Shown: positions 7,827 through 15,331 of the stretch, in pieces
How the letters are laid out: every line of letters starts with the position of its first letter
Position numbering within the stretch: position 1 is the stretch's first letter
Source: Nitrosomonas sp.
GTDB lineage: Bacteria > Pseudomonadota > Gammaproteobacteria > Burkholderiales > Nitrosomonadaceae
Length of the DNA: 56,592 bases
Direction of reading: 5' to 3'
Assembly (NCBI GenBank): GCA_017879645.1
Contig: JAAEXZ010000009.1
Span: forward strand, 1 to 56,592
Translations under genes and position numbers: made by a program
Notes under the pieces: model-generated
The model's database searches: none
What the model was told of the DNA's origin: nothing
The model's input: the letters and a program-made list of their open reading frames with translations, nothing else

Positions 7827-8543
7827 ATGAAAACTAGAACAATTTTGATGATTCCACCGATTATGCTGGCGCTGAGTAGTTGCACCACGATGTCCGAATC
7901 ACAGCGCGTCTCGGCGCAGGGGAGTGCCATTGGTGCCGGTGCCGGTGCGGCGATTGGTGCGTTGATCGGGGGGGGTAAAGGTGCGGCCATCGGTGCCGGA
8001 TCAGGTGCTTTGCTGGGTGCCGGCGCTGGTTACCTGTGGTCGCAAAAAATGGAAGAACAAAAGAGACAGATGGAAGCAGCAACAGCCGGAACGGGAGTGC
8101 AAGTCTCACAAACCCAGGATAATCGGCTCAAGCTGAATATCCCCAGCGATATTTCTTTTGATTCCGGTCGGGCCGACATCAAGCCGGATTTCGGGCCGAT
8201 TCTGGATAATTTTGCCAATAGCCTGAATCAGAATCCAGGCACGGTCATCACCATCATCGGTCATACCGATAATACCGGCAGTGATGCCATCAACAACCCA
8301 CTATCCGTAAATCGTGCTGCAAGCACACGTGATTATCTGGTCAGCCGAGGTGTGACAATGAACCGTATTCATATCGATGGGCGTGGCTCGCATGAACCGA
8401 TCGCCGCTAACGACACAGCAGAGCATCGTGCGGATAATCGTCGAGTCGAGATTTTTGTCATGGAACAGGCGGCGCAACCTGCCGTTGCACCTGCAGCACC
8501 ACCTGCTCCGGTGGCACCGGCGGTTCCTACTCGTTCGTATTGA
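7827..8543 (+). CDS. OmpA-family lipoprotein with glycine zipper
   Basis: This 238-residue protein has a lipoprotein signal peptide whose lipobox ends LALSSC, so the mature protein would be lipidated at Cys20. A glycine-zipper segment follows (repeated GAGAGAA/GAAIGAG, about residues 36-70), likely to insert in or associate with membrane. A short charged helix leads to a peptidoglycan-binding OmpA domain (about 100-215) with IIGHTDNTG and NRRVEIFV. The last 20 residues are a Pro/Ala-rich tail. The architecture is like YiaD-type outer-membrane lipoproteins. AAGGAG ends six bases before the ATG. A run of eight G lies at 7968-7975 within the zipper. Confidence 0.92.
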   Translation: MKTRTILMIPPIMLALSSCTTMSESQRVSAQGSAIGAGAGAAIGALIGGGKGAAIGAGSGALLGAGAGYLWSQKMEEQKRQMEAATAGTGVQVSQTQDNRLKLNIPSDISFDSGRADIKPDFGPILDNFANSLNQNPGTVITIIGHTDNTGSDAINNPLSVNRAASTRDYLVSRGVTMNRIHIDGRGSHEPIAANDTAEHRADNRRVEIFVMEQAAQPAVAPAAPPAPVAPAVPTRSY

Positions 8544-8665
8544 GGTTTGCTGTGATCTGAAACGAGGCAGGGTAGTCAAGGGTGAATATCAATTAAGGTC
8601 GGGAACATCGCATGTTGAATTGGGTAACTGAAAATTTTGTTAGGTGTGTGGGAGAGCAAACCGGT

Positions 8666-9064
8666 ATGGTGCGAAAGCTTTTACTTGCATTGCCCCTGGC
8701 TTGTTTGAGCACTGTCGTCATGGCCGAATGGACTGAAGTTGGTGAAAATGATGGTAAAGGTGGTTTCACGGCTTATGCCGATGTGGCTTCCATCCGCAAG
8801 GTTGGCGACAGGTCGAAGATGTGGGCGTTGTTTGACTATCGTGTGGTACAGAAAGCCTCCGGCGTGGAATTCTTGTCCGAGAAAATTCGCCGTGAATACG
8901 ATTGCAAGGAAAAGCAGATGCGCAAGCTGGCTTTTTCGCTATTTAGCTGGAACATGGAAGGCGGAGATCTGGTCCGTTCCTATAGTCAACCGCAGAGGTG
9001 GGAGGCAGTGAATCCGGGCAGTATCGACGAAATCGAGTGGAAATTGGCGTGCGATGTGAAATGA
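8666..9064 (+). CDS. Small exported protein, surface-adhesin-E-like
   Basis: From the ATG at 8666 this is 132 residues; an upstream in-frame start at 8612 is less likely because a clean signal peptide (MVRKLLLALPLACLSTVVMA) begins at 8666, with GGGAG upstream. The mature part has AEWTEVGE, a FTAYADVASI segment, MWALFDYRVVQ, a REYDCKEKQ motif and a late Cys. It shares this pattern with the protein at 355-783 (W, Y-D, W-[IA]L, YxxDC, final Cys), so the two look like diverged paralogues. The gene converges on the ppsA regulator with 17 bases between stops. Its function is unknown. Confidence 0.78.
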   Translation: MVRKLLLALPLACLSTVVMAEWTEVGENDGKGGFTAYADVASIRKVGDRSKMWALFDYRVVQKASGVEFLSEKIRREYDCKEKQMRKLAFSLFSWNMEGGDLVRSYSQPQRWEAVNPGSIDEIEWKLACDVK

Positions 9065-9081
9065 ACATGCTGGTTGGGTTG

Positions 9082-9915
9082 TTACGCTCCATACAGTTTT
9101 CTTTTCAGGGCGCAGCGATCCAGAATGATGGTGCTGATTTCCTCGATGGAAATTCCAGTGGTGTCCAGAAAAGGTATGTTGAAGCGGTGAAATAATGCTT
9201 CTTGCCACTGGATTTCATTTTCACACTGCGCCCGTGAAGCATAGTGGCTGTTAGGCTGGCGTTCCTGCCGAATGAGGTGTAATTGCTCTGGCGTGAGGGT
9301 GAGGCCAAACAGCTTATCTTGGACGGGTATCAATGTGGCAGGTACTTGGAGGGTATCCATGTCATCCGGTGTGAGTGGATAGTTTGCAGCGGCAATGCCG
9401 TATTGTAGCCCCAGGTATAGGCAGGTCGGAGTTTTACCGGAACGGGAAACACCGACCAGGATGATATCGGCTTCATCCAGATACTTGGGATTGACGCCAT
9501 CATCGTGCGCCAATACGAAATTGATGGCATTGATACGTCTGAAATAGGACAAATGATGCTGTACACCATGCGAACGTCCGGCCATGCGAGCGAATGGCTG
9601 GCGCAACTCTTCTTCGATGGCGGGGATGAAAGTTTCAAAATAATCGAAAACCTGGCAGTTGGCCTGCTTGATCAGGGCAAGCACTTCCGGTTTCAGCAGT
9701 GTACTGAATACCAGCGCACGATGACCATCCTGTTCACTGGCCTGATTGATCCGCTTGAGCACGGCTTGCGCTTTGGTGACATTGTCAATGAATGGAATGT
9801 TGATTCTGTCCCAGGTGATGCCATCGAATTGTGACAGTAAGCTGTGCCCCAGGGTTTCAGCAGTGATGGCAGTACGGTCCGACAAGTAGAATGCCGTGCG
9901 CTTTTGCCGAACCAT
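9082..9915 (-). CDS. ppsR: PEP synthase regulatory protein (DUF299 kinase/pyrophosphorylase)
   Basis: The product is 277 residues, the usual length. This bifunctional enzyme inactivates PEP synthase by ADP-dependent phosphorylation of a Thr and reactivates it by phosphate-dependent removal. The family signature SDRTAITAETLG lies at the N-terminus and a P-loop GVSRSGKTPTCLYLG lies near residue 150. The ATG at 9915-9913 shares one base with the ppsA stop (TAATG), so translation of the two is coupled. A longer frame to 10005 lies wholly inside ppsA and is not needed. Regulator and target are thus made together. Confidence 0.94.
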   Translation of the reverse strand: MVRQKRTAFYLSDRTAITAETLGHSLLSQFDGITWDRINIPFIDNVTKAQAVLKRINQASEQDGHRALVFSTLLKPEVLALIKQANCQVFDYFETFIPAIEEELRQPFARMAGRSHGVQHHLSYFRRINAINFVLAHDDGVNPKYLDEADIILVGVSRSGKTPTCLYLGLQYGIAAANYPLTPDDMDTLQVPATLIPVQDKLFGLTLTPEQLHLIRQERQPNSHYASRAQCENEIQWQEALFHRFNIPFLDTTGISIEEISTIILDRCALKRKLYGA

Positions 9916-12293
9916 TATGATTCGACCTTGGACAAGCGTAACCAGGTATCGACCACGGAGTCGGGGTTGAGCGATAGACTGCTGATGCCCTGCTGGTAAA
10001 GCCAAATGGCAAAATCAGGGAAGTCCGATGGACCCTGACCGCATATGCCAATGTATTTTCCCTGCTTGCGACACGTGTCGATCGCCATTTTCAGCAATTT
10101 TTTTACGGCGGGATTACGTTCATCGAATAGTTGGGCAATCAGGCTGGAGTCACGGTCAATGCCCAGAGTGAGTTGGGTCATGTCGTTGGAGCCAATGGAA
10201 AAACCATCGAAGTATTGCAGAAACTCTTCAGCCAGCAGAGCGTTGGAAGGAATCTCACACATCATGATCAGACGCAGCCCATTCTGACCACGTATCAATC
10301 CGTGCGATGCCATTAAGGCAGTGACCTGTTCCGCTTCTTCCAAGGTGCGGCAAAAAGGAATCATGATCTCGATATTGGTCAGGTGCATGTCGTCACGGAC
10401 TTTGCGCAATGCGCGACATTCCAGTTCAAAACAGCTACGAAACGTGGCATCGAGATAGCGTGAAACCCCCCGGAATCCGATCATGGGATTTTCTTCGTTG
10501 GGTTCATAACGACTGCCGCCGATCAGGCCGGCATATTCATTGGATTTGAAGTCAGATGTGCGAACGATGACCGGATTGGGATAAAAGGCTGCAGCCAGTG
10601 TTGCAATGCCTTCGGTAAGTTTTTCGACGTAGAAGTTAACTGGACTGGTATAGCCGGCAATGCGCCGACTGATCTGGTTTTTCAGATCACTCGACAGGGT
10701 GTTGAATTCCAGCAGTGCCTTGGGGTGGATGCCGATGCGGTTATTGATGATGAATTCCAGTCTGGCCAGTCCTACCCCCTGATTGGGTGTGCGGGAAATC
10801 GAAAAGGCGTGGGACGGATCGCCGACGTTCATCATGATTTTCACCGGGAGATCGGGCAGGTTTCCGGTATTGGTCGTCAGGTGTTCATAGGGCAGCAGTC
10901 CTTCGTAGATGCGACCGGTGTCTCCTTCGGCGCATGAAACTGTTACTTTCGTGCCATCGGTGATCAGTGCGGTTGCATTGCCACATCCAACGACAGCAGG
11001 AATGCCCATCTCACGCGCGATGATCGCGGCATGGCAGGTGCGTCCCCCACGGTTGGTGACGATAGCTGAAGCCCGTTTCATGATGGGTTCCCAGTCCGGA
11101 TCGGTCATGTCTGTGATCAGTACATCGCCGGGTTCGAGTTCATGCATTTGATTGGTATTCATGATCAAGCGGGCTGTGCCCTGGCCAATTTTCTGACCAA
11201 TGGCCCGGCCTTCGGCAAGCAATGCGCCCTTGCTGTTCAGTTTGTATCGCTCCAATACCACAGGGTTACGGCTTTCGACGGTTTCGGGACGTGCCTGCAC
11301 GATATATAGCTGACTATCGACACCATCCAGCGCCCATTCGATATCCATCGGGCGGCCGTAATGCTGTTCGATGATTATCGCTTGGCGTGCCAATGCTTCC
11401 ACTTGGGCATCAGTAAGAGAGAACTGCATGCGTCGTGCAGCTTCAACATCGCGTATCAAGGTTAATGAGTCAGCGGTTGTTTTTTTGTCCGCGTAAACCA
11501 TTTCGATACCCTTGGTACCCAGACGTCGCGACAGGATGGCAGGGTGTCCGGCGGATAGTCCGCGCTTGAAGACATAGAATTCATCCGGATTGACGATACC
11601 CTGAACTATGGTTTCACCCAGACCATAGGCTGATGTGATGAAGACGGCTTCACGAAAGCCGGATTCCGTATCCAGCGTGAACATCACACCACTGGCACCA
11701 AGATCGCTGCGCACCATTTTCTGGATTCCGGCTGACAGATAAACTTTTTCGTGTGGAAATCCCTGATGAACACGATAGGCAATCGCCCGGTCATTATAGA
11801 GTGAAGCAAATACGATCTTGATTGCATCGAAGATTTGTTCCAAGCCTTGTACATTGAGCAGGGTTTCCTGCTGGCCTGCAAAGGAGGCATCGGAGAGGTC
11901 TTCTGCTGTTGCAGAGGAACGAACCGCGAAGGAAATGTCGTGGTGATTATGGTTGCCGGCAGCCAGCTGGTCATAAGCCTGCGATATGGCGTGCAGAATC
12001 TTGTCTGGGATTGCGGCGCTGAGTATCCAGCCACGAATGGTTCGGCCCACTGTCGATAGTGCGTTGATATTGTCGACATCCAGTTCAGTCAGTATCTGAT
12101 TGATACGTTCGACCAAACCATTGGCGAACAGGAATTCACGGTATGCTGTTGTGGTGGTGGCAAACCCTGAGGGTACATTGACGCCAGCTTGTGAAAGATG
12201 GTTGATCATTTCTCCCAATGAAGCATTCTTTCCTCCAACCAGACCGATGTCATTCATGGAAAGATGATCAAACCAAGCTATGTATTCAGACAT
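9915..12293 (-). CDS. ppsA: Phosphoenolpyruvate synthase
   Basis: PEP synthase (792 residues) makes phosphoenolpyruvate from pyruvate and ATP (gluconeogenic direction). The N-terminal ATP-grasp nucleotide-binding domain begins with DIGLVGGKNASLGEM. The swivelling phosphohistidine domain has GGRTCHAAIIAREMG with the catalytic His near residue 422. The PEP/pyruvate-binding C-terminal domain has SIGSNDMTQLTLGIDRDS and GICGQGPSD with the catalytic Cys near 751. GGGAG sits six bases before the ATG. It is followed without a gap by its regulator. The regulatory Thr of the family lies in the GGRTCHAA segment, which is conserved here. Confidence 0.97.
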   Translation of the reverse strand: MSEYIAWFDHLSMNDIGLVGGKNASLGEMINHLSQAGVNVPSGFATTTTAYREFLFANGLVERINQILTELDVDNINALSTVGRTIRGWILSAAIPDKILHAISQAYDQLAAGNHNHHDISFAVRSSATAEDLSDASFAGQQETLLNVQGLEQIFDAIKIVFASLYNDRAIAYRVHQGFPHEKVYLSAGIQKMVRSDLGASGVMFTLDTESGFREAVFITSAYGLGETIVQGIVNPDEFYVFKRGLSAGHPAILSRRLGTKGIEMVYADKKTTADSLTLIRDVEAARRMQFSLTDAQVEALARQAIIIEQHYGRPMDIEWALDGVDSQLYIVQARPETVESRNPVVLERYKLNSKGALLAEGRAIGQKIGQGTARLIMNTNQMHELEPGDVLITDMTDPDWEPIMKRASAIVTNRGGRTCHAAIIAREMGIPAVVGCGNATALITDGTKVTVSCAEGDTGRIYEGLLPYEHLTTNTGNLPDLPVKIMMNVGDPSHAFSISRTPNQGVGLARLEFIINNRIGIHPKALLEFNTLSSDLKNQISRRIAGYTSPVNFYVEKLTEGIATLAAAFYPNPVIVRTSDFKSNEYAGLIGGSRYEPNEENPMIGFRGVSRYLDATFRSCFELECRALRKVRDDMHLTNIEIMIPFCRTLEEAEQVTALMASHGLIRGQNGLRLIMMCEIPSNALLAEEFLQYFDGFSIGSNDMTQLTLGIDRDSSLIAQLFDERNPAVKKLLKMAIDTCRKQGKYIGICGQGPSDFPDFAIWLYQQGISSLSLNPDSVVDTWLRLSKVES

Positions 12294-12334
12294 TAGATAC
12301 TCCCATCCGTACGCTAAATTCTCTGCAGGTAGCG

Positions 12335-12340
12335 ATTATA
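12335..12340 (-). promoter_or_regulatory. Candidate -10 element for ppsA
   Basis: On the minus strand TATAAT is perfect here, about 42 bases before the ppsA ATG. No good -35 hexamer is visible at 16-18 bp, so the promoter call is tentative. The region upstream of it is part of a large imperfect palindrome. Confidence 0.3.
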
Positions 12341-12352
12341 GCGTTTGGATCA

Positions 12353-12454
12353 TTACTATGATTGTAGAAAAGAGCACATCGCAAAAAGTTCGCAATTCCC
12401 GTAATGTTTCTCGATTGCGAAAATTTCTGAAAAATACGGATTCTACAATAGTAA
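12353..12454. repeat. Nested imperfect palindrome, about 102 bp
   Basis: An outer arm at 12353-12369 (TTACTA-TGA-TTGTAGAA) is complementary to 12441-12454 (TTCTACAATAGTAA) over 14 bases with a 3-base bulge. Nested inside, TTCGCAAT at 12389-12396 pairs perfectly with ATTGCGAA at 12414-12421. Spacing is nearly symmetrical (19 bases on each side between arms). It lies just upstream of ppsA in a gene-free AT-rich stretch. It could be a structured RNA, a complex operator or a small non-coding mobile element. Confidence 0.6.
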
Positions 12455-12956
12455 GTGGATCTTATCGTGATCTCGCAATGCATGCACTTAAGGGAAGCGG
12501 AGAAAATATACGCTGCTTTGTTCCAAATTGACCAATATGACCAATAACAATTAATCGATAGCGCAAATTCAATTGAATCGTAAGCTAGGTAAATTGAGTA
12601 GGAGTGATGCGAGGAGCGACGGGGAATTATGTTTGGTCAATATTGCAAGAGGATATATCGATCATAAAGTCTATCCTGTGCCACCTACACCACTGGCGGG
12701 TGGAATTGCTGGGCGGATAAAATATAATGTCATTAATTTTTTTTTCGTTATGAGTGATTTTTTCATACATCGCCTTAAATACAAGTATTATTAAAATCTA
12801 AATATATTCACCTTTCTGTCATTTGCGTTTATTCTTGTAATTTCCAACCAGGTTCAAATGAACTAGAGTTTCTCTATAAAATTCCGTTGAATTATTGCTG
12901 TCAATAGTCACAAAGTCTGATTTTGTTAGTTAGTTTGGGCAATGTGATAAATCTTC

Positions 12957-12978
12957 ATCCGGTATTTGTGTACCGGAT
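12957..12978. promoter_or_regulatory. 8-bp perfect inverted repeat upstream of the TorF-like gene
   Basis: ATCCGGTA (12957-12964) and TACCGGAT (12971-12978) are perfect reverse complements around the 6-base loop TTTGTG. There is no T run after it. It sits about 157 bases before the next start codon and could be an operator or an mRNA leader hairpin. Confidence 0.35.
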
Positions 12979-13134
12979 ACTTCTGTAGCAGAAATGGGTG
13001 AAGGGTGTGCTCGTATTATTAGGTATGTGCGTTTAGGTATTTTTTTTGAATGCTGTTAATGAGAGCGGCAGATACATTGATTGAACTTGGCGTATTGCAT
13101 GATCAAAAAAGAATAAAAGCTGATAACAATTTGC

Positions 13135-13896
13135 ATGAGTGAAATAAGGATACGCTTAGGTTGTTGGAAAAAGCCGGTGCTGATGACGTTGTCGTCGCTT
13201 GTGTTGACATTTTCCCTGGATGGACGTGCCGAGTTAACAGGTAGTGTAACGGGGGCAACCGACTACCTTTGGCGTGGCTATACCAAAAGTAATGGCAGTC
13301 TGGTGGGACAAGCCAATATCGATTATCAATTCAGATCAGGGATATATCTCGGTAGTTTTTTCTCGACAGTGAATTTTGCGGATCATGGCTTTAAAGATCG
13401 TTCTAGTTTTGAATTAAGGCCTTATCTGGGATATGCACATACCTTATCGGATGATTGGCGAGCCAATGTGGCATGGACCCGATACATTTATGATGGGAAA
13501 ATATTTGATCGAGTTGCCGACTATAACGAATTTTATTTTTTTCTTCATTTTCGTGATTTGCTGACGGCTAATGTCAATTTTTCTGAAAATGGGTATAACC
13601 AGAATCATATGTCCTTCAGTACTGAAATCACCGGGCGTTACCCGATTTCGGATGCTGTGGAAATATCCGGTGGTGTAGGCTTTAACAAACAAAAGAAGAT
13701 ACTGGAGTATGATTATGTCTACTGGAACTCAGGAGTGACAGTTCATTTTTCGCGTAATATTGGCATTGATATCCGATACTTTGGTAGTGAAGAAGCAGGT
13801 ACAGCTTCTTATCAGTCATCACCGGCAGCACATTGGGAATTTCATCCGCATCATATTGGGCATCGTGCAGTGTTCTCGATCACATTCGGATTTTGA
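13135..13896 (+). CDS. TorF-family putative outer-membrane porin
   Basis: This 253-residue protein has a signal peptide of about 32 residues (hydrophobic core VLMTLSSLVLTF, cleavage near GRA). The mature part is dominated by alternating aromatic/polar beta strands and ends in Phe (FSITFGF), the classic outer-membrane assembly signal. The early GATDYLWRGYTKSNG motif and repeated strand pattern match the TorF/Gcw_chp porin-like family. It lies upstream of and in the same direction as the ECF sigma factor (gap about 125 bases), so it may be a partner or a target of that regulator. Its substrate is unknown. Confidence 0.82.
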   Translation: MSEIRIRLGCWKKPVLMTLSSLVLTFSLDGRAELTGSVTGATDYLWRGYTKSNGSLVGQANIDYQFRSGIYLGSFFSTVNFADHGFKDRSSFELRPYLGYAHTLSDDWRANVAWTRYIYDGKIFDRVADYNEFYFFLHFRDLLTANVNFSENGYNQNHMSFSTEITGRYPISDAVEISGGVGFNKQKKILEYDYVYWNSGVTVHFSRNIGIDIRYFGSEEAGTASYQSSPAAHWEFHPHHIGHRAVFSITFGF

Positions 13897-14021
13897 TTTT
13901 TGTTTTTTTGTGATGAACTTTTTATATGAATTGCGAAATATACGTTGCGATACGAAAATTTAAGAATAAAAATGTTGGTTGAGATGAACAAGCATGACGG
14001 GATGCGAAATTAAAAATAAAA

Positions 14022-14600
14022 ATGCGAAAATCCTTATGCTCTGATGAACAACAGCTAAAAGAGCGCAATTTGATTGCAGAAGTTACGACAGGGAGTGAAA
14101 GGGCCTTCGAAGAACTCTATCAGCTGTATTTTAGTCGCCTTTATCAATTTATTTTTCAAATAACGAGAAACCAGGATGCAATTGAAGAAGTCATTAACGA
14201 TGTAATGTTTGTAGTATGGGAAAAAGCATCAACCTATGATCAGACTTGTCGTCCTTCGACCTGGATTCTAGGGATAGCTTATTTTAAAGCTATTAAACGA
14301 GTTGAACAAAATATTGTCCGGGAAGAACGGGCAGTAGAGTTTGATGATGAACTGGATTATTTTCCAGATAGAAGTACACAGTGGATTTCACAACTGGAAA
14401 CCGATAACTGGCTAGAAACGGCGTTTAGTAGGTTATCGGCCGAACAGCGGGCAGTAGTGGAAATGACTTATTATCAAGGACTACATTACAATGAGATATC
14501 TGAAATCATGCAATGTCCTGAGAATACTGTGAAAACCAGAATGTTTCACGCGCGCAAGGTATTGGCTAAATTATTTATGGAACTTAACGGCAGGGTCTAA
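14022..14600 (+). CDS. ECF-type RNA polymerase sigma factor
   Basis: This protein (192 residues) is a sigma-70 family member of the extracytoplasmic-function type. Region 2 covers about residues 25-95 (AFEELYQLYFSRLYQFIFQITRN, DAIEEVINDVMFVVW). Region 4 covers about 125-185, with the helix-turn-helix LHYNEISEIMQCPENTVKTRMFHARKVL. No regions 1.1 or 3 are present. The start has no clear Shine-Dalgarno sequence, the upstream bases being nearly all A and T. The anti-sigma gene starts three bases after its stop, and the two are followed by a protease gene. It should direct RNA polymerase to a small regulon once released from the anti-sigma factor; the signal is unknown. Confidence 0.93.
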   Translation: MRKSLCSDEQQLKERNLIAEVTTGSERAFEELYQLYFSRLYQFIFQITRNQDAIEEVINDVMFVVWEKASTYDQTCRPSTWILGIAYFKAIKRVEQNIVREERAVEFDDELDYFPDRSTQWISQLETDNWLETAFSRLSAEQRAVVEMTYYQGLHYNEISEIMQCPENTVKTRMFHARKVLAKLFMELNGRV

Positions 14601-14603
14601 AAG

Positions 14604-15305
14604 ATGTTATCTGATAAAACAAAATTTTCCAGTGAAACTGAGCATCAGAAAGTTTGGAATCTTTTGCCTTGGTATATCAATCGCACTCTTGACGCAGCAG
14701 AGAGGGAGATTGTTCACAATCATGTCAAAACCTGTATTGCGTGTCGTATCGAATTGAATCAACAACAACTGATATTCGAAAAAATACCGCAACTGGATTC
14801 GGCCCGGCAATTATCTCAAGTTTCATTTAATCAATTAAAAAATAGAATAACAAAACGTCCGCAGATGTATGTGGTTTCACAGCAAGAAAAACGGATTGAA
14901 AAATTACCCTCCATGTCCGGGCAAAGTGCTGGTTTTTTTAAACATGTAGCATTGGCAGCAAGTATTGTCATGTTTGCACTACCGTTCATGTTAAGTTCAT
15001 CGATTGGTTACCATACATTTGGAAATGAATACAGAACACTTGCCAGTGCAACGACCGGTGAACAAAGTCAGAATATTATTAGAATTGTTTTTACTGATCC
15101 ACTCAGTCCAGAAAAGATCGACACTATCCTGGATAGTGTTTCGGGTGAAATTCTGAGTGGCCCATCGGAAAACGGTGTGTATGAAGTCAGGATTGGTAAC
15201 CAGCAATCGAATTCACAAATGGTTAAAGCCGCGATAACCCGGTTGAAAAATAATCAGGAAGTTGTCTTTGCTGAATTCGCGCATGGGTTACCTGCTTCTA
15301 AGTGA
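14604..15305 (+). CDS. Zinc-finger anti-sigma factor with periplasmic prodomain-like domain
   Basis: This is a 233-residue single-pass membrane protein. The cytoplasmic N-terminus has the ZAS motif HVKTCIAC (His-x3-Cys-x2-Cys, near residues 38-45) that binds ECF sigma factors. One membrane segment spans about 113-135 (VALAASIVMFALPFML). The periplasmic remainder (about 150-230) has a beta-alpha-beta-beta-alpha-beta pattern: IIRIVFTDPLSPEKIDTIL, GVYEVRIG, MVKAAITRLKNN and VVFAEFA. That pattern is typical of inhibitor-I9/fervidolysin-type subtilase prodomains, and it resembles the prodomain of the protease encoded next. The prodomain resemblance is my reading of the sequence, not a searched result. 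Confidence 0.88.
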   Translation: MLSDKTKFSSETEHQKVWNLLPWYINRTLDAAEREIVHNHVKTCIACRIELNQQQLIFEKIPQLDSARQLSQVSFNQLKNRITKRPQMYVVSQQEKRIEKLPSMSGQSAGFFKHVALAASIVMFALPFMLSSSIGYHTFGNEYRTLASATTGEQSQNIIRIVFTDPLSPEKIDTILDSVSGEILSGPSENGVYEVRIGNQQSNSQMVKAAITRLKNNQEVVFAEFAHGLPASK

Positions 15306-15331
15306 GTCATAGTGTGAAACTGGGTGATCGA

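Larger units (their letters stand above)
12294..13134. other. 841-base gene-free, AT-rich region
   Basis: Between divergent ppsA and the TorF-like gene no convincing protein frame is seen. Short frames at 12280-12531 and 12573-12794 lack ribosome sites and family features. The region holds the nested palindrome at 12353-12454, a tandem of TGACCAATA units near 12528-12546 with an inverted copy of ATTGACCAA near 12633, and an 8-bp dyad at 12957-12978. Base composition falls clearly below that of the flanking ppsA side. Confidence 0.6.

Noticed and set aside
12280..12531. 83-codon frame on the plus strand upstream of ppsA
   Set aside because: It overlaps the ppsA start, has no ribosome site, shows no family features and spans the palindromic element.
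12573..12794. 73-codon frame in the gene-free region
   Set aside because: No ribosome site and composition that follows the local AT bias; no recognisable domain.
13914..13950. Possible ECF-type promoter (TGAACTT ... ACGTTGCGA) before the sigma gene
   Set aside because: Spacing is several bases too long for known ECF promoters, and the -10 match is weak.
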